Shown here: one piece after another, positions 35,261 through 46,458 of the stretch
Numbering within the stretch: position 1 is the stretch's first letter
How the letters are laid out: each line of letters begins with the position of its first letter
Source: Haliclona indistincta
Lineage: Eukaryota > Porifera > Demospongiae > Haplosclerida > Chalinidae
Direction: 5' to 3'
Assembly (NCBI GenBank): GCA_964017065.1
Contig: OZ024784.1
Location: 15,543,152-15,607,151 of the forward strand
DNA: 64,000 nucleotides
Position numbers and translations under genes: made by a program
Notes under the pieces: model-generated
Databases searched by the model: none
What the model saw: the letters and a program-made list of their open reading frames with translations, nothing else
Told to the model about the DNA's origin: nothing

Positions 35261-38200
35261 ATGAGCAGCTACAACTTCACCGTAGTGGCAGCCAACGAGA
35301 GCTGCTTGGAAACAGCGTACGCGTTTGCTACTGCACCAGAAGTCTCTATAACAACCGTATTGGTCATCGTGTTTCTCGTGATTGGTATTGGTTGCGGTGC
35401 TATCCCTCTGCCATGTTCACTCCTCTGCTGCTTTTGCTGCAAAAAGAATATTTGCTGCTTCAGAGACAATGTAAAGTACCACAAGGTCTGTGCTGCTAAG
35501 ATAAAACGGAGCCATCATGTTTGCATGCTACTGTAGGTTGCTCCTGTCTCATCTTTGTATGAAGAATCAAGATCAGCATCAAGTGTCTCTCTGATAAGAG
35601 CATCTTCCATTGGTTGGGAGGTCAGTTGTTGGATGACGATAACATCAATGTTGTGTCCCTTTTTAACAGTTAGCAAGTAGTAATCCTTCCCGTTCTGCGT
35701 CAAGAACGAGTATATTTATGGCAGAGGAGTCCTTCACCAACAACCAAGCAACTGAGCTGGTATTACACTATAATAGTTTATACTTGCATTGTGTAACATG
35801 CTTTTAAAGGAAATATTGGCCGAGAGTGAACCTGAAGAAGAGATATTTGGAAAGTTTTATTCGGATGTGTTGATACAGAAGGGATGGTGAGTAGTGGTAC
35901 AACGCCATGTTGTCATCATTATACCACACAGGCTGAGGATGAACAGAGTGTTGTACAGACAAGAGGAGGACATGCTAGCTGTACTCAACACTCAATTCAA
36001 ATACATACACAAGTTTTTGTCCGAATTGATGCTAGAAATTCATGTTGGATTGCTGAGAGAAAAAGTGTATGAGAATGACCTTGCAGAGGCAATGAGGCAA
36101 ATGCAAACAGAACAAGCAATGGATGCCCATGTGTTGAAACAAATGCTGGCATTGATCGAGATTCTGATAAGCAATGACAATATTAATCTAGCCGAGGTAT
36201 GAGATACAAATCTTTATGTTTTTTAGTGTACTTGTTAATTTTTTAGGTTGACGAAATATTTACTAGCTTTTGGTGCCAGTGGGCTATTTGTGAAGAATTC
36301 TTGCTGTTAGGAACAAGAGACATTGTCAACGTAAGTGCAGTAGTATACTTGTGACAAATTGTAACAATGCTGCAGGGATTGGAAATATTTTTTGAGAGAA
36401 AAAGGGGAGTGACGGAAGTCTATGCATCGCAAAATATGGAGGTACATTGTTAACCAATGCATAACACTTAAACTTCTGCTGGTGCAGTTACTCTCATGCA
36501 TGAGAGAGCACTTTGACAAGCAGATGGAAATCTTGCAAAGTCTTCAAGACTCTGAAGATGATCCAATAGCAACAGATTCGTAAGTGTTCAACCGTTACAA
36601 AACAGCACAACATTACTATAGTCTGTTAGGCTTATTGAGGAGATCAAAACTCTATGGGACAATAGCATTGATCAGTATCAGTCAGGTGGGATGCTGACTG
36701 CACTAGTAACTAATTTCTTTAATGTAAAATGCAGCAATGGCAGTAAGGAAAGAGAAGCTAGGAAATTACTTGAGAGACACAGTGGAGTCTGAACTAGAAG
36801 CACTGTCAACCAGCACAACTCAAGAACTTGACCATATTCTAGTGAATGTATGAGTTCATTTCGCACTGCCTTCTTGTTTAGAAGTTAGTCTTATTATTAG
36901 AAATATGCTCAAAACCATTCAGACTGTGAAGACTATGTGAAGGAGTGTGTTAGTGCTATGAAGTCAGGCTGGAACAGAGTAATGAAAAGATCTCAAACTG
37001 TCTGCGGAATAGTATTAAAAGAATTCAGCACTCTAGCTGAGGTAACATGCAGTAATCCATTTGCGATTAGTTGATTTATACTGCAGGAACTTGGAGAAAA
37101 ATATCTTGTTAAGCTGTTTTCGAACGAGTGCGCTCTATATGACACATTCTTTGCCAAGCAGAAGCGCTACAATCTTGAGAAAAGAAACCAAGTGATAGAC
37201 GAACACAACCAAAATTTGGAAAACCTAAAAGGTTTAATTATTTACTTGATTTGTTTTGTCACCTTACACTTCCTAAAAAGATGAACTTCACAAACTAAGG
37301 AAAACCCAGTCTAGTCAAGTTCGACAAAACTTCCGCGAGGTAAAAATCATAAATACCATTAGCACATTTTGCACTTGTTTACTGGAACTAAGATGTCTTA
37401 TTTTGTCAATTTACACATTTAACACACTGTCTGTATTCACTGCTGAATGATTTTCACAAATACGTGAAAATTTGAAAGAATAACTAAAAGGTTGACAAAA
37501 AATTTTGGCAAATTAATTTCATTTAGTTCAACTTTTACAGTCATTTTCAATTCTGTTTAATGGAAATTTTTCAGAAGGCCGTGACACTGCACTGTAAAAC
37601 TAACAATAGTCTGTAGAAGCATTTTAAACATGTATAAATTATATGATAAATGATTCAAAGATATTATTATGTTACTCGCCTTAATGAAAATTAGCACAAT
37701 TTACACTGGTTCATGTGTTCTCTTTGATTGATAAACGATAGGAGTTCAAGCCAGCGCTGAGTCCTTTACCACCAGAGGAACTCAAGGAGACACCACTATA
37801 CATTCTGATACAGGCTGACCTCAGTATTGCTGAGCGGTACAATGACCATTGCAACTATTACAACAATCATTCTCTGGTACTGCAGGCAACAGAGTGCATT
37901 GCTGCATCTCTACTCAGTAGAATACTCTTCAACAATACTGCACCACAAAATGCAACAGTGCTTAGAAAAGAAAAAGTTGGAGACATTTAGAAGCCAAATT
38001 CAGTTAGATCTAATCCACTCACTTTTTATTCTGTAGACTGGCTTTTGAACAAGCAAATGACAAATGGTCGCTCGCAGCAGGATTGCTGCACAAACAATCT
38101 TTGCTGCTCAATATAGCAAAATTCCTTTCTTCTGAAGACAGTGTCATTAAGGTAGCAATATTTTAAAAAAGTAATACTACATGTACTTGTTATCAATGCA

Positions 38201-39347
38201 CATGTAGTCACCAGCATTTACCAGGGGAGCTGCCAAGATTGATGAAAAATTTGAGCAGAAGGCAATAGAGACGAGAAGGTAAAAGGATGCAGATGCATGA
38301 TTAAGATTTCATCTGACGATATTATAATAGGGACAACAGAGAAAAATTAACAGAAGATTTGGGCACAATGAGTGATAGTTTGAAACAGCAGATTGAACAC
38401 ATACATGTGAGCTTCACTGCTTAAAATACTATGCGTGACTATGCAATGGTACAGGAGAGGCAAGAGAAGATTGTCACAATGTACAGCAAGCAAGAAAAGG
38501 CTCTTGATGTTCTGAAGGTCTATCTCTGTTATCGACCATCAATTATTGTGCATCATTATTCTGACATAGGACAAGTTGGTGGACCGACTCACCAAGTCAG
38601 GCAACAGTACAGGGCAGGTAGTGGTGAAGGAACACCTCCATTACAACAAGGGGTTGATGGAGTCTATGGAGAGGTACTTGCTGCATTATGCTGACATGTC
38701 TTTCATCCTAACTGACAGGTACAAGCAGCGACAAGAGCAACTGCTCAAACAGAAGCTGCAAGCTCGACAGATGAGCAAGTTGGTTGGTGGTCGTCCAAGC
38801 ACCACATGCTCACAGCAAACTTGTCATCAGCTTGGTCCATGGACATCAGGAAACAGTGAAAAGTTAGGAGGAGGTTTGATAACAGCAGCTTGCATTGAAA
38901 GAATTGCTCTAGGTTTGCTATTGAAGTTTTCATTCAACTGATGCAAGACATTCGTCATAAAAATAAAATGAAGGTGAGTCAGCCGACAGGCTGATTTATG
39001 ATGACTTTGAAACTATAGAACCTGGAGAAGGAATTAACTACGAATCTAGAGCAAATGCAAAGTAGAATGAACATGCAATTCAAGCTACAGCTTCAGGTAC
39101 TAACAAATCTCATCTTACATTTTGAGTTTAAGTTCTGTAGATGAGAGAGAAAGAGCTGGTGGAGAAGATGGCTAACGTAAGTGGACTGGGCAAAGAAGAG
39201 CTGGAGGCTGAATTGAAAGATGCAGTCGCAGGTATTTGTACAAAATCTCAGTTACAGTAAAATTTATTTTTTCACACAGCAACTGGAGGAGATGAAACAG
39301 TGAATGAGTCACTTACACGAAGTCTGAGCCAGTTCGTACTCCATTAA
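35261..39347 (+). CDS. EVC: EVC-like membrane-anchored coiled-coil protein
   Basis: Probable partner of the neighbouring EVC2-like protein. The ATG at 35261 gives a short luminal N-terminus with two N-glycosylation sites (NFT, NES), one transmembrane helix (ITTVLVIVFLVIGIGCGAI) and a Cys-rich juxtamembrane stretch (CCFCCKKNICCF). The rest is cytoplasmic, helical and charged. Exons that join in frame give FGKFYSDVLIQKGWLRMNRV, EEDMLAVLNTQFKYIHKFLS, VDEIFTSFWCQWAICEEFLL and, near the end, DKLVDRLTKSGNSTGQ and KQRQEQLLKQKLQARQMSK. The layout (short N-terminus, helix, then all coiled coil) is that of vertebrate EVC. The last exon ends SLTRSLSQFVLH with TAA at 39345-39347. About twenty introns, one of about 400 bp (37340-37740). 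Sequence identity to vertebrate EVC is weak by eye; position beside EVC2 strengthens the call. Confidence 0.65.
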
Positions 39348-39440
39348 TTAGCACACTAGTAGCACACTTGAACATTAACCAATACAGCAACAATAACTAT
39401 ATAGGCTGATCTTTACTATGTACACACGTAATATGACTAG

Positions 39441-40516
39441 TTACAGCTTTCTGCGTTTGTTAGTAACTGATAATTGCCGCTCCAAGTCTCCAACTCTTTT
39501 CCGAAGCGACCCAATTTCACGTTCAGCTTCTGCTTTAGCATGTTGCAGTTTCTAGACAACGGTACCTAACGTACACTGCACATGGTACAAAACTCACTCA
39601 CTCTGCGGAAAATATCGTTGTTGACAGCTGAGGACTGGGCAGTCTGATGTTTAGTGGTCTGTTTCTGCAACTTCAGTAGCTTTGCATCATACTAGAGTTG
39701 ATGTGCATGTATTATCATTAGAATGTGTTCATGACTAACCTCTAGTCTTAGCTTAACAATCTCAGTGTGCTTGTCTCGGTCAGCATCAGAGAGTTGTGTG
39801 CGTAGTTGTCTTATCTCAGCTGCCTTGTCTTGGACTGTCCTTTGCAATGTCTCCAGTTCCCTTTTCACTGGAATTGTAATGATTACAACCAAAAAGCTGA
39901 GCTCTTGCTTACATTGTTGGTTTGAGGAATCACGAAGCCGACTAATCTCAACTTTATTGGCTTCCTGCATGGCTTTCATATTTTCCATCATCTCGGCCAT
40001 CTGTTGAGAGTGCAACTGCTCTAGTTTTTCAGCTTCTTCCTTCATCAACTGCAACTGCGCTTTCAAACTACTGTTTTCCTCTGTTAAAAGGTATAGTTTG
40101 GTGGAGAGTTTTTACAGCATCGTGCAGTGTATGTCACCTTCAAAATCAGATCTTCGTGACAATATTTCCTGAAGCTGTTCAATGGTTGAGTGCAGTTGAT
40201 TTGCATCTGCATAATTTTGACAAAATATAAAATTAGGAAATGTTATGAATTACCTTCAGAAGCAACCTTCTGTGCATGTTCGTGTGCAACAGAACGTTTC
40301 TGCAGAATTCCCAATTCAGTGGTCACTCTTACATTTTCTTGATGAATATCCTTAGTTGCCTTCAGCAAACAAAGTAAAAAAATCCCATTGCAGCAAATTA
40401 TAAGTCACCTTTTGGCAGCATTGAAACTCTTCCACTAGCTGTTTCAGCTCTATTACTGCTAACGGCACCACCAGGTCCACCTGTGTGTTGCTGCCGTCGT
40501 CGCTCTCCGGTTCCAT
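39441..40516 (-). CDS. CCDC152: CCDC152-like coiled-coil protein
   Basis: Small coiled-coil protein of unknown function. The start MEPESDDGSN is at 40516; an in-frame ATG at 40543 would add nine residues. Nearly the whole chain is heptad-rich helix: ELKQLVEEFQCCQK, QENVRVTTELGILQKR, KAQLQLMKEEAEKLEQLHSQ and VKRELETLQRTVQDKAAEIR. The C-terminus reads EIVKLRLEYDAKLLKLQKQT, then FRRKLQHAKAEAEREIGSLR and KRVGDLERQL...NKRRKL, matching the conserved CCDC152 C-terminal signature (RRKLQH...EI..LR..I.DLEQRL...KRRR). TAA at 39443-39441. Tail-to-tail with EVC and head-to-head with TAF1B. Confidence 0.8.
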
Positions 40517-40563
40517 TATTGCGCGCCCTCGAGCTCCACCCAAACCACGCCCAACACGTGGTC
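40517..40563. promoter_or_regulatory. 47-bp bidirectional promoter, CCDC152 / TAF1B
   Basis: Only 47 bp separate the two start codons (20 bp if CCDC152 starts at 40543). It contains GCGCGCCC, CCACGCCC and CACGTG at about 40555-40560, likely activator sites. The core promoters must overlap the first coding exons or each other. Confidence 0.5.
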
Positions 40564-42610
40564 ATGGAGTCTTGTCCGATATGTGGCAGCGAGTGTTTTG
40601 ACGCTAGCGACGGTCTCTACTTCTGCACTGATTGCGGTACACAGTCACAGGTAACCTATAAACATCATTGGATATACTGATCTCCTGTTTCGTGTACAGG
40701 ACGTGCGTGAGGAAATTGCCGAAGACGACTTTGTAGATATCACCATCCACAGGCAGCTGAGGAGAGGAAAACAAACTGATCTCTCTACTCCCGTCAAGCA
40801 GCAGAATGGAGTAAGAAAAGTGACGGTTGAGAACTTTCAGCGTATGCTACAGCAGCAAGCTGACGCTCTTGTTGAGCTTGGCTACAATTCCTCGCTGAAG
40901 GTCAGTTACAGCTCTTGAAGCATGTTTTTATTGTGTGAATTTGTTTTAGGAACCACTCAAGTACTTGTGGTTTGTTTATTTGGATTGGTTCATGGAGAAA
41001 ATGGCAGATGTATTTCGTGAAGCACCTAAAAAGGTTAAGCTAAGAGGAGGAGGAACAAAAAGGAAAGCAGATGGTAGTCTGAAGAATTCTGCCAAAAGAA
41101 TAAAATTGGAGCAACAGCAGGGAAGTGTTGAGGAGGGTTTGGAAGTTGAGCGAGTCACAATGGAGGAGGAGAACCTTATGCTTGATGGTGACGGTGTTGT
41201 GAATCTGTGTGCAGTGAGGAGAGGTAATCATAAGTATGTTGGTCGATACGAACTCATGCCGTCAAAGAAGCTAGCCCTAGCCTTGCTATACCTGGCGCTG
41301 CTATACTCTGGTCAGGCTGTGCTTATTGTTGAATTGATCAGGTAAGTACTGATTTGTGACCGTGCATGATGTACTGTTGTGCAGGCTCTTGGAAAGACAT
41401 AAGTTACCACAAATAGGGTTTGAGCACACTGGATTGAACAGTGAGGTAGGCAATTCATGCTAACAGATTTGAGTCGCCAATTTTTTGCTGACAGGTGGAC
41501 CTCAAACCTGATTATGTGATGCAGTACATGAGGCCGTTCTTCCAGCAGGTGCTTTCCATTTCATTTCCAGCTATGGACTACCATCAACTAGGCTGCATCA
41601 TACTGGACAAACTGTTACTACCAAGTGAGCCTATTAGCAATGATTTTTGCCTGTGAGTGTGAGTTATCTAGCTTACAGAGAGCTTGCAAATCTGTTTGAA
41701 GAGGTTGCTGCAAGTGTACTGTCCCACAATGCAGACTGTGGCTCCTAAGAATCGTAGTTCAGACCAAGATGGAACCAAACCAGATATATTAATGGCAGCT
41801 ATGATAGTAGTGTTACTGAAACTCATCTACCGGCTTGACGACGTGTTTGAAATGTAAGTTGCATGCACACTAACAAGTTATCAGCTTTTTTTATTCAGAC
41901 AACAGTCTTCAGTAGCAGCGACCACAGATCAATCGACTATAGATGAGTCTACAGCAGTGTATGTGTGGAGTGACTGGGTACAACTAATCAACCGCCATCA
42001 AATAGCTGAAGCAAGGAGTGGAGCGGTGGAGACTATACAGTACATATCCTCACTTTACAATTACTACTATTATCAAACTGTTTATAGGGACATTGCTGCT
42101 ATTGAAGATGGCTACCAGACAGACTATGTACTGTACTGTGAGCAGTTGATGGAGAGGGAAGCCTTGGTACTCTCTCCTATACATACGAATATCATCAGAA
42201 CCATACAGACAACATTCAAAGACTACCTTAGCAAACAGAAGACAACAAAAGCTGAGGTTGAACCAATGACAGAAGATATTCCTACACGTACACCAAGACT
42301 ATTACCAATAGACCTCATTCTGCCTGATATTGGACGATCTTCAAGCAGCTATCACTTCGTCTCATACCCATACCATCGAAAGACAAAGCTACCGCTACAT
42401 CTGATACCAAACTTGTCCTCCTCTGTGAACTTTCTTCTGCGAATATTGTCTAGAGTCGTGGGACACAAGCTTGAAATGCTCTTATCGGCTGTGAGTATGG
42501 TTGAGAATGAGGTGAGAAGAAGGACAGAGATAGCAACATTAACAATAGCAACACTCTCGGCAACAACAGAGTTACAGCAAGGAGACAAAAATGACTTACT
42601 ACAAAGATGA
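40564..42610 (+). CDS. TAF1B: TAF1B/RRN7, RNA polymerase I initiation factor subunit
   Basis: TFIIB-like subunit of the SL1/core factor complex that recruits RNA polymerase I to rDNA in the nucleolus. The ATG is at 40564. An N-terminal zinc ribbon, CPICGSECFDASDGLYFCTDC, is split between ligand pairs C-x2-C. A reader-linker stretch follows (VTVENFQRMLQQQADALVELG, then KEPLKYLWFVYLDWFMEKM), matching TAF1B. A basic linker of low complexity (about 41030-41110) precedes the first cyclin-like fold (MPSKKLALALLYLALLYSGQ). The second fold contains MAAMIVVLLKLIYRLDD-type sequence (about 41790-41850), though the exact residues there were read across an exon boundary. The long last exon (about 41900-42610) contains YVLYCEQLMEREALVLSPIH and FLLRILSRVVGHKLEMLLS, like the family C-terminus. 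Stop at 42610. Confidence 0.88.
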
Positions 42611-42748
42611 TAACTTATAAACTGCAATCAATTTTAAAGTTTTTTTTAAAGTTATTTTTCACCATAATTATTTTGATCACCAAGAAATGAATGTCAAAGA
42701 TAGATCGGTATAAATGTTGATGGAAATTGCTTGTCGAGATGTCATAGT

Positions 42749-43608
42749 TCACTCTTCCAGATGTAAGTCAAGGGAGTCACACAGACTAGTAATGATATGT
42801 GGAGACAGCTCACTCACTGGTACTGTATATTTGTACGGAGATGAATTGGTCACTTACAGTATTATAGTCACCTTCTCTGCCAAGTAACTGTGTGAGTGAT
42901 GTTATTCCTTTGTCACCCAGCCCACAAGGTACGATATGGTTATACCAGGAGAGATCTGTACTGCAATTGATAGCGAGCCCATGATAAGCCACACCCATAC
43001 TGACCTGAACACCTGGAGATGCGTCAAATAGTCTGTAACATCTTCATGCAATCTCTTCTTACCAATAGCTCCCAGCTTCTCATCTTTGACCCACACCCCT
43101 GTGTGTTGGCTGCGATGAGCTACTACACTTAGCTTCTGCACTGCTGCTATCATGGATCCCTCTAAAGCATTGATGTAGTCTCTCACACCAACTTTCAGAG
43201 TATGCAGGTTCAATATAGGATAGCACACTAGCTGTCCTGGTCCATGGTATGTTGTTAGTCCCCCACGATGGGTCTATAAGGGTCAGGTACGTGTCGTGTG
43301 CAGTGAGACAGTAGTGTCTACCTTGCATACATCAGCACCGATTGACTGCAGCCATTGCAGCATATCTGGATTAGTCTGCTCTCTTAGACCAAATGTGTAC
43401 ACTGGATTGTGTTCCAGTATCAGTAGTTCTCCAACCTAGCTAACAGCAAGAATAATAGACTCATAATCTGAGTGCCAATGCAGACTATAACTGAGCAAAC
43501 ACACACCTTACTAGTGTTTCTAGCTTTATATAACTGCACCAACTCTTTTTGCAAAGCGAGGCAAGACCTATAACTGATTACACCAAGCTGTCGAACAGAA
43601 ACAGACAT
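42749..43608 (-). CDS. LIPT2: octanoyl-ACP:protein transferase, mitochondrial (LIPT2)
   Basis: Transfers octanoate from acyl carrier protein to the glycine cleavage H protein, the first step of lipoic acid synthesis in mitochondria. The ATG at 43608 starts MSVSVRQLGVISYRSCLALQ. Next come VGELLILEHNPVYTFGLREQ, then RGGLTTYHGPGQLVCYPILN, HTGVWVKDEKLGAIG and GLAINCSTDLSWYNHIVPCG, the whole LipB signature. The catalytic Cys in VPCG and the conserved Lys in KLGAIG are present. The last exon, spliced after LLGRE, reads VPVSELSPHIITSLCDS and ends at 42749. Four or more exons. Head-to-head with WDR11. Confidence 0.93.
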
Positions 43609-43740
43609 TATTGTGGGTGGTGGAAGTGAACTTATTCTATTTATACGTCAATGAGCCTACTTAGAATAAAAATATTTAAAAAAAACTCTGATCTCTTGCT
43701 GATATTCTATAAACTACTGCAGCAAGGCGCGCTTGCAACA
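43609..43740. promoter_or_regulatory. bidirectional promoter, LIPT2 / WDR11
   Basis: 132 bp between divergent starts. The LIPT2 side is GC-richer (GGGTGGTGGAAG); the WDR11 side is A/T-rich and includes an A-run at about 43676-43685. No clear core element. Confidence 0.5.
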
Positions 43741-46379
43741 ATGTCGGGCAGTTCCGGAGGCAACAATGCTGTTCCCAAAGTGACTCCGCAAACTATAGGC
43801 GGATCACTCAGCACTCACAATCGCTCAGCATTTGACTGGTGAGCAGCTAATTACTGTTGAACTTGTCTTTGTTCTGGTCGAGGTTCTGCTTCTCACAATG
43901 ATGCACCCATGCAGGAGCTGGCAAGGTCCGGTTGCTTTTGGCTGCCAGAACTTCGTAGTAGTAGTGGATCCCAACACATCTCAGAGGCTGCGGACTCTGG
44001 TGCAGCACAAGAGTCATGTGACCAAGGTGGAGTAATAAAATAATGATTATATCAATGGTGTTGTTATACATTATATTCTATGACCAGGTTCGCTGGGGGC
44101 GTCAGGTGTATCATTGCACATTAGCCACACCCTACTCATTACGTCTGGCGTCTGTGGATACAACTGGACATTGTATCATATGGGATGTTGGTATGACCAC
44201 ACCCATATCAGAGTTCTCTCTGGGTACAAGACCTTTTGTTGACCTTCAATGGCTCACAACTAATGTATGTGCGTGCATAATGCATAATAATGATGATCAA
44301 GCTGTCTATAGGACTCATGTCGAGACCTCCTGGCGGTACTGCTGTCACCTGGTACCATGACGATATGGAATGCTGACACGGGAACCAGGATTAGCCGATT
44401 CACCTTCACTGAAACAATCACTGCATTTACATTTAACCCTTTCCAAACTGAGCAGCTTGTCTGTAAGCAATACTAAGATACTCCATTTCCACTTTCACTT
44501 TCTCTCTCTAGTATTGTCTCAGGAGTGTTTCATCTTTGTCAATGACTTCAGTCCATTGCGTACACCCACTGGAGGTGGAAAGAAGCTCTACATGTCCATG
44601 CCTCAGGGCAACAGTGAAGTGTGGGGAGGAAACAAAGTGAAGGACACGCGACAACTAGTGTCAGGAGACACTCAGAAGTAAGCATGTGCTAATCATGATG
44701 GAAAACTGTGACTTTGTTTTGTCAGATCTGAGGACAGCCTGTCCCTGGTTGATTGTCTGCAGATTGTGTTCTCGCCATCCAATCGTCACAATCTCTTGCT
44801 CCTCTATGCTAGAGAGATACTCATCATAGACACTGAAATAATGCAGGCTGTTGGTTCAGTTTATCTTGAGCGAAACTCTTCTCCTTTTCTTCAGTTGGTT
44901 CCTTGCTGGCAGAGAGATGCTATATACTGTCTACATGAAAACGGCTGTGTCAGTTTTCGTGTTCATCAGCACGTTGATTTTCCCTCCACTCGACTAACGT
45001 CAGCAGATTTTTCTCAACGTCGTGACGAGGTGTATGTGCTACAGTGTCACTCTGATCCTCTGCGTATCAGCAAGTTGTGTCATGTGTACGCCATGGCCGT
45101 GTGTCCTACCACAGAGCTACAGGTTGCTTTACTCACGACTGATGGAAAGCTGATGTTTCTGAGAACTCAGTTTGATAACGTGAGTGGAGACGGCAAGAAA
45201 AGAGATCAGGTGTCTCTCTTAGGAGCATTACCCGTGGGCGCTCAATCATCTGGGGAAGGAGGCGGAGAGAGGAAGCTCACAATGCATCATTCCATTGCTC
45301 CTTATTGGTTTATTCCTCCTGAAGGTGACCACTAAACCATGCTATTTCATAGCTATTGTACCATCACCACAGGAGTCCACTATCCACTAGTGTCTGCTAG
45401 ACTAATGATGACAGGTATCTACTATGGACTCCTCCCCTCTCCTACCTCACTCCGCATGTGTCCGCCTCTCACTACCAAGAATATCGGGTTCTACCGACCA
45501 CTAGTAGCTGTGGGCGGAGCTAATGGTGTCATGCAAGTGTACGATCTATCAACCCAGCAGTTGTACAAGGAGATCACTATACATACCTGCCCTGTGAAGT
45601 GAGAATGAGTAGATAGTGAAGAGTGAGTGGGGTGTCATTATCTCATTGCAGAGGGGTGGAATGGTTATCTCATAATCTTCTGTTGACCTACGCTCACCCA
45701 GCCGCTAACAGTACTGGTCAAGTGAGGAATGAGCTTGCAGCAACACATCTTGACACAGGTGAGTAAAGGGAGGCATGTAGTATTGTGTGTCTATTGTAAC
45801 TGCAGGTAACGTATTGCAGCTGAAACGTTCAGAAACTAACTATCAAACACCAATCACTAGTATCAGAGTATCTCAACACAGGTATGATGTACTAGTCCAT
45901 TTTCTTTCATCTCCCTTTCTCTCAAAGGAACTATTTCTTTGTTAACTTCAAGGACTCTCCACCTCATTTCTATGATGCTCGAACTTTCACTTTCATCAGA
46001 GAGCTCGATGCTAAGCCGGCTACTTTTGTTGCTATGGTAAGTTACAAAACACAATGTGATCTGATCTATATAATATCTTAGGAATGGGCTAGTGCTAATG
46101 CATTTCCATCGTTTGTTGGTAAACTTCGTTCACAAGTTTCTTCTATTGCTTCTGATCCTACGGAAGGAGATGGTGAATCGATGTTACGTATACAAGAGAA
46201 CCGGACCACTAGCACACAGGTCAGTATGGTGTCTATCCTGGGTAGATAAATTTTATTGTATGCAATTAGCCGCTAGAAAAAGAGGTGGTGACATTGGTTG
46301 ACTCCACTGCTAACATCCATCATCTTGTGATGAATAAGACAGGGTTTGAGCTTGGGCCTCACAAGAGCGTACAGGTGAC

Positions 46380-46458
<79 letters not shown>

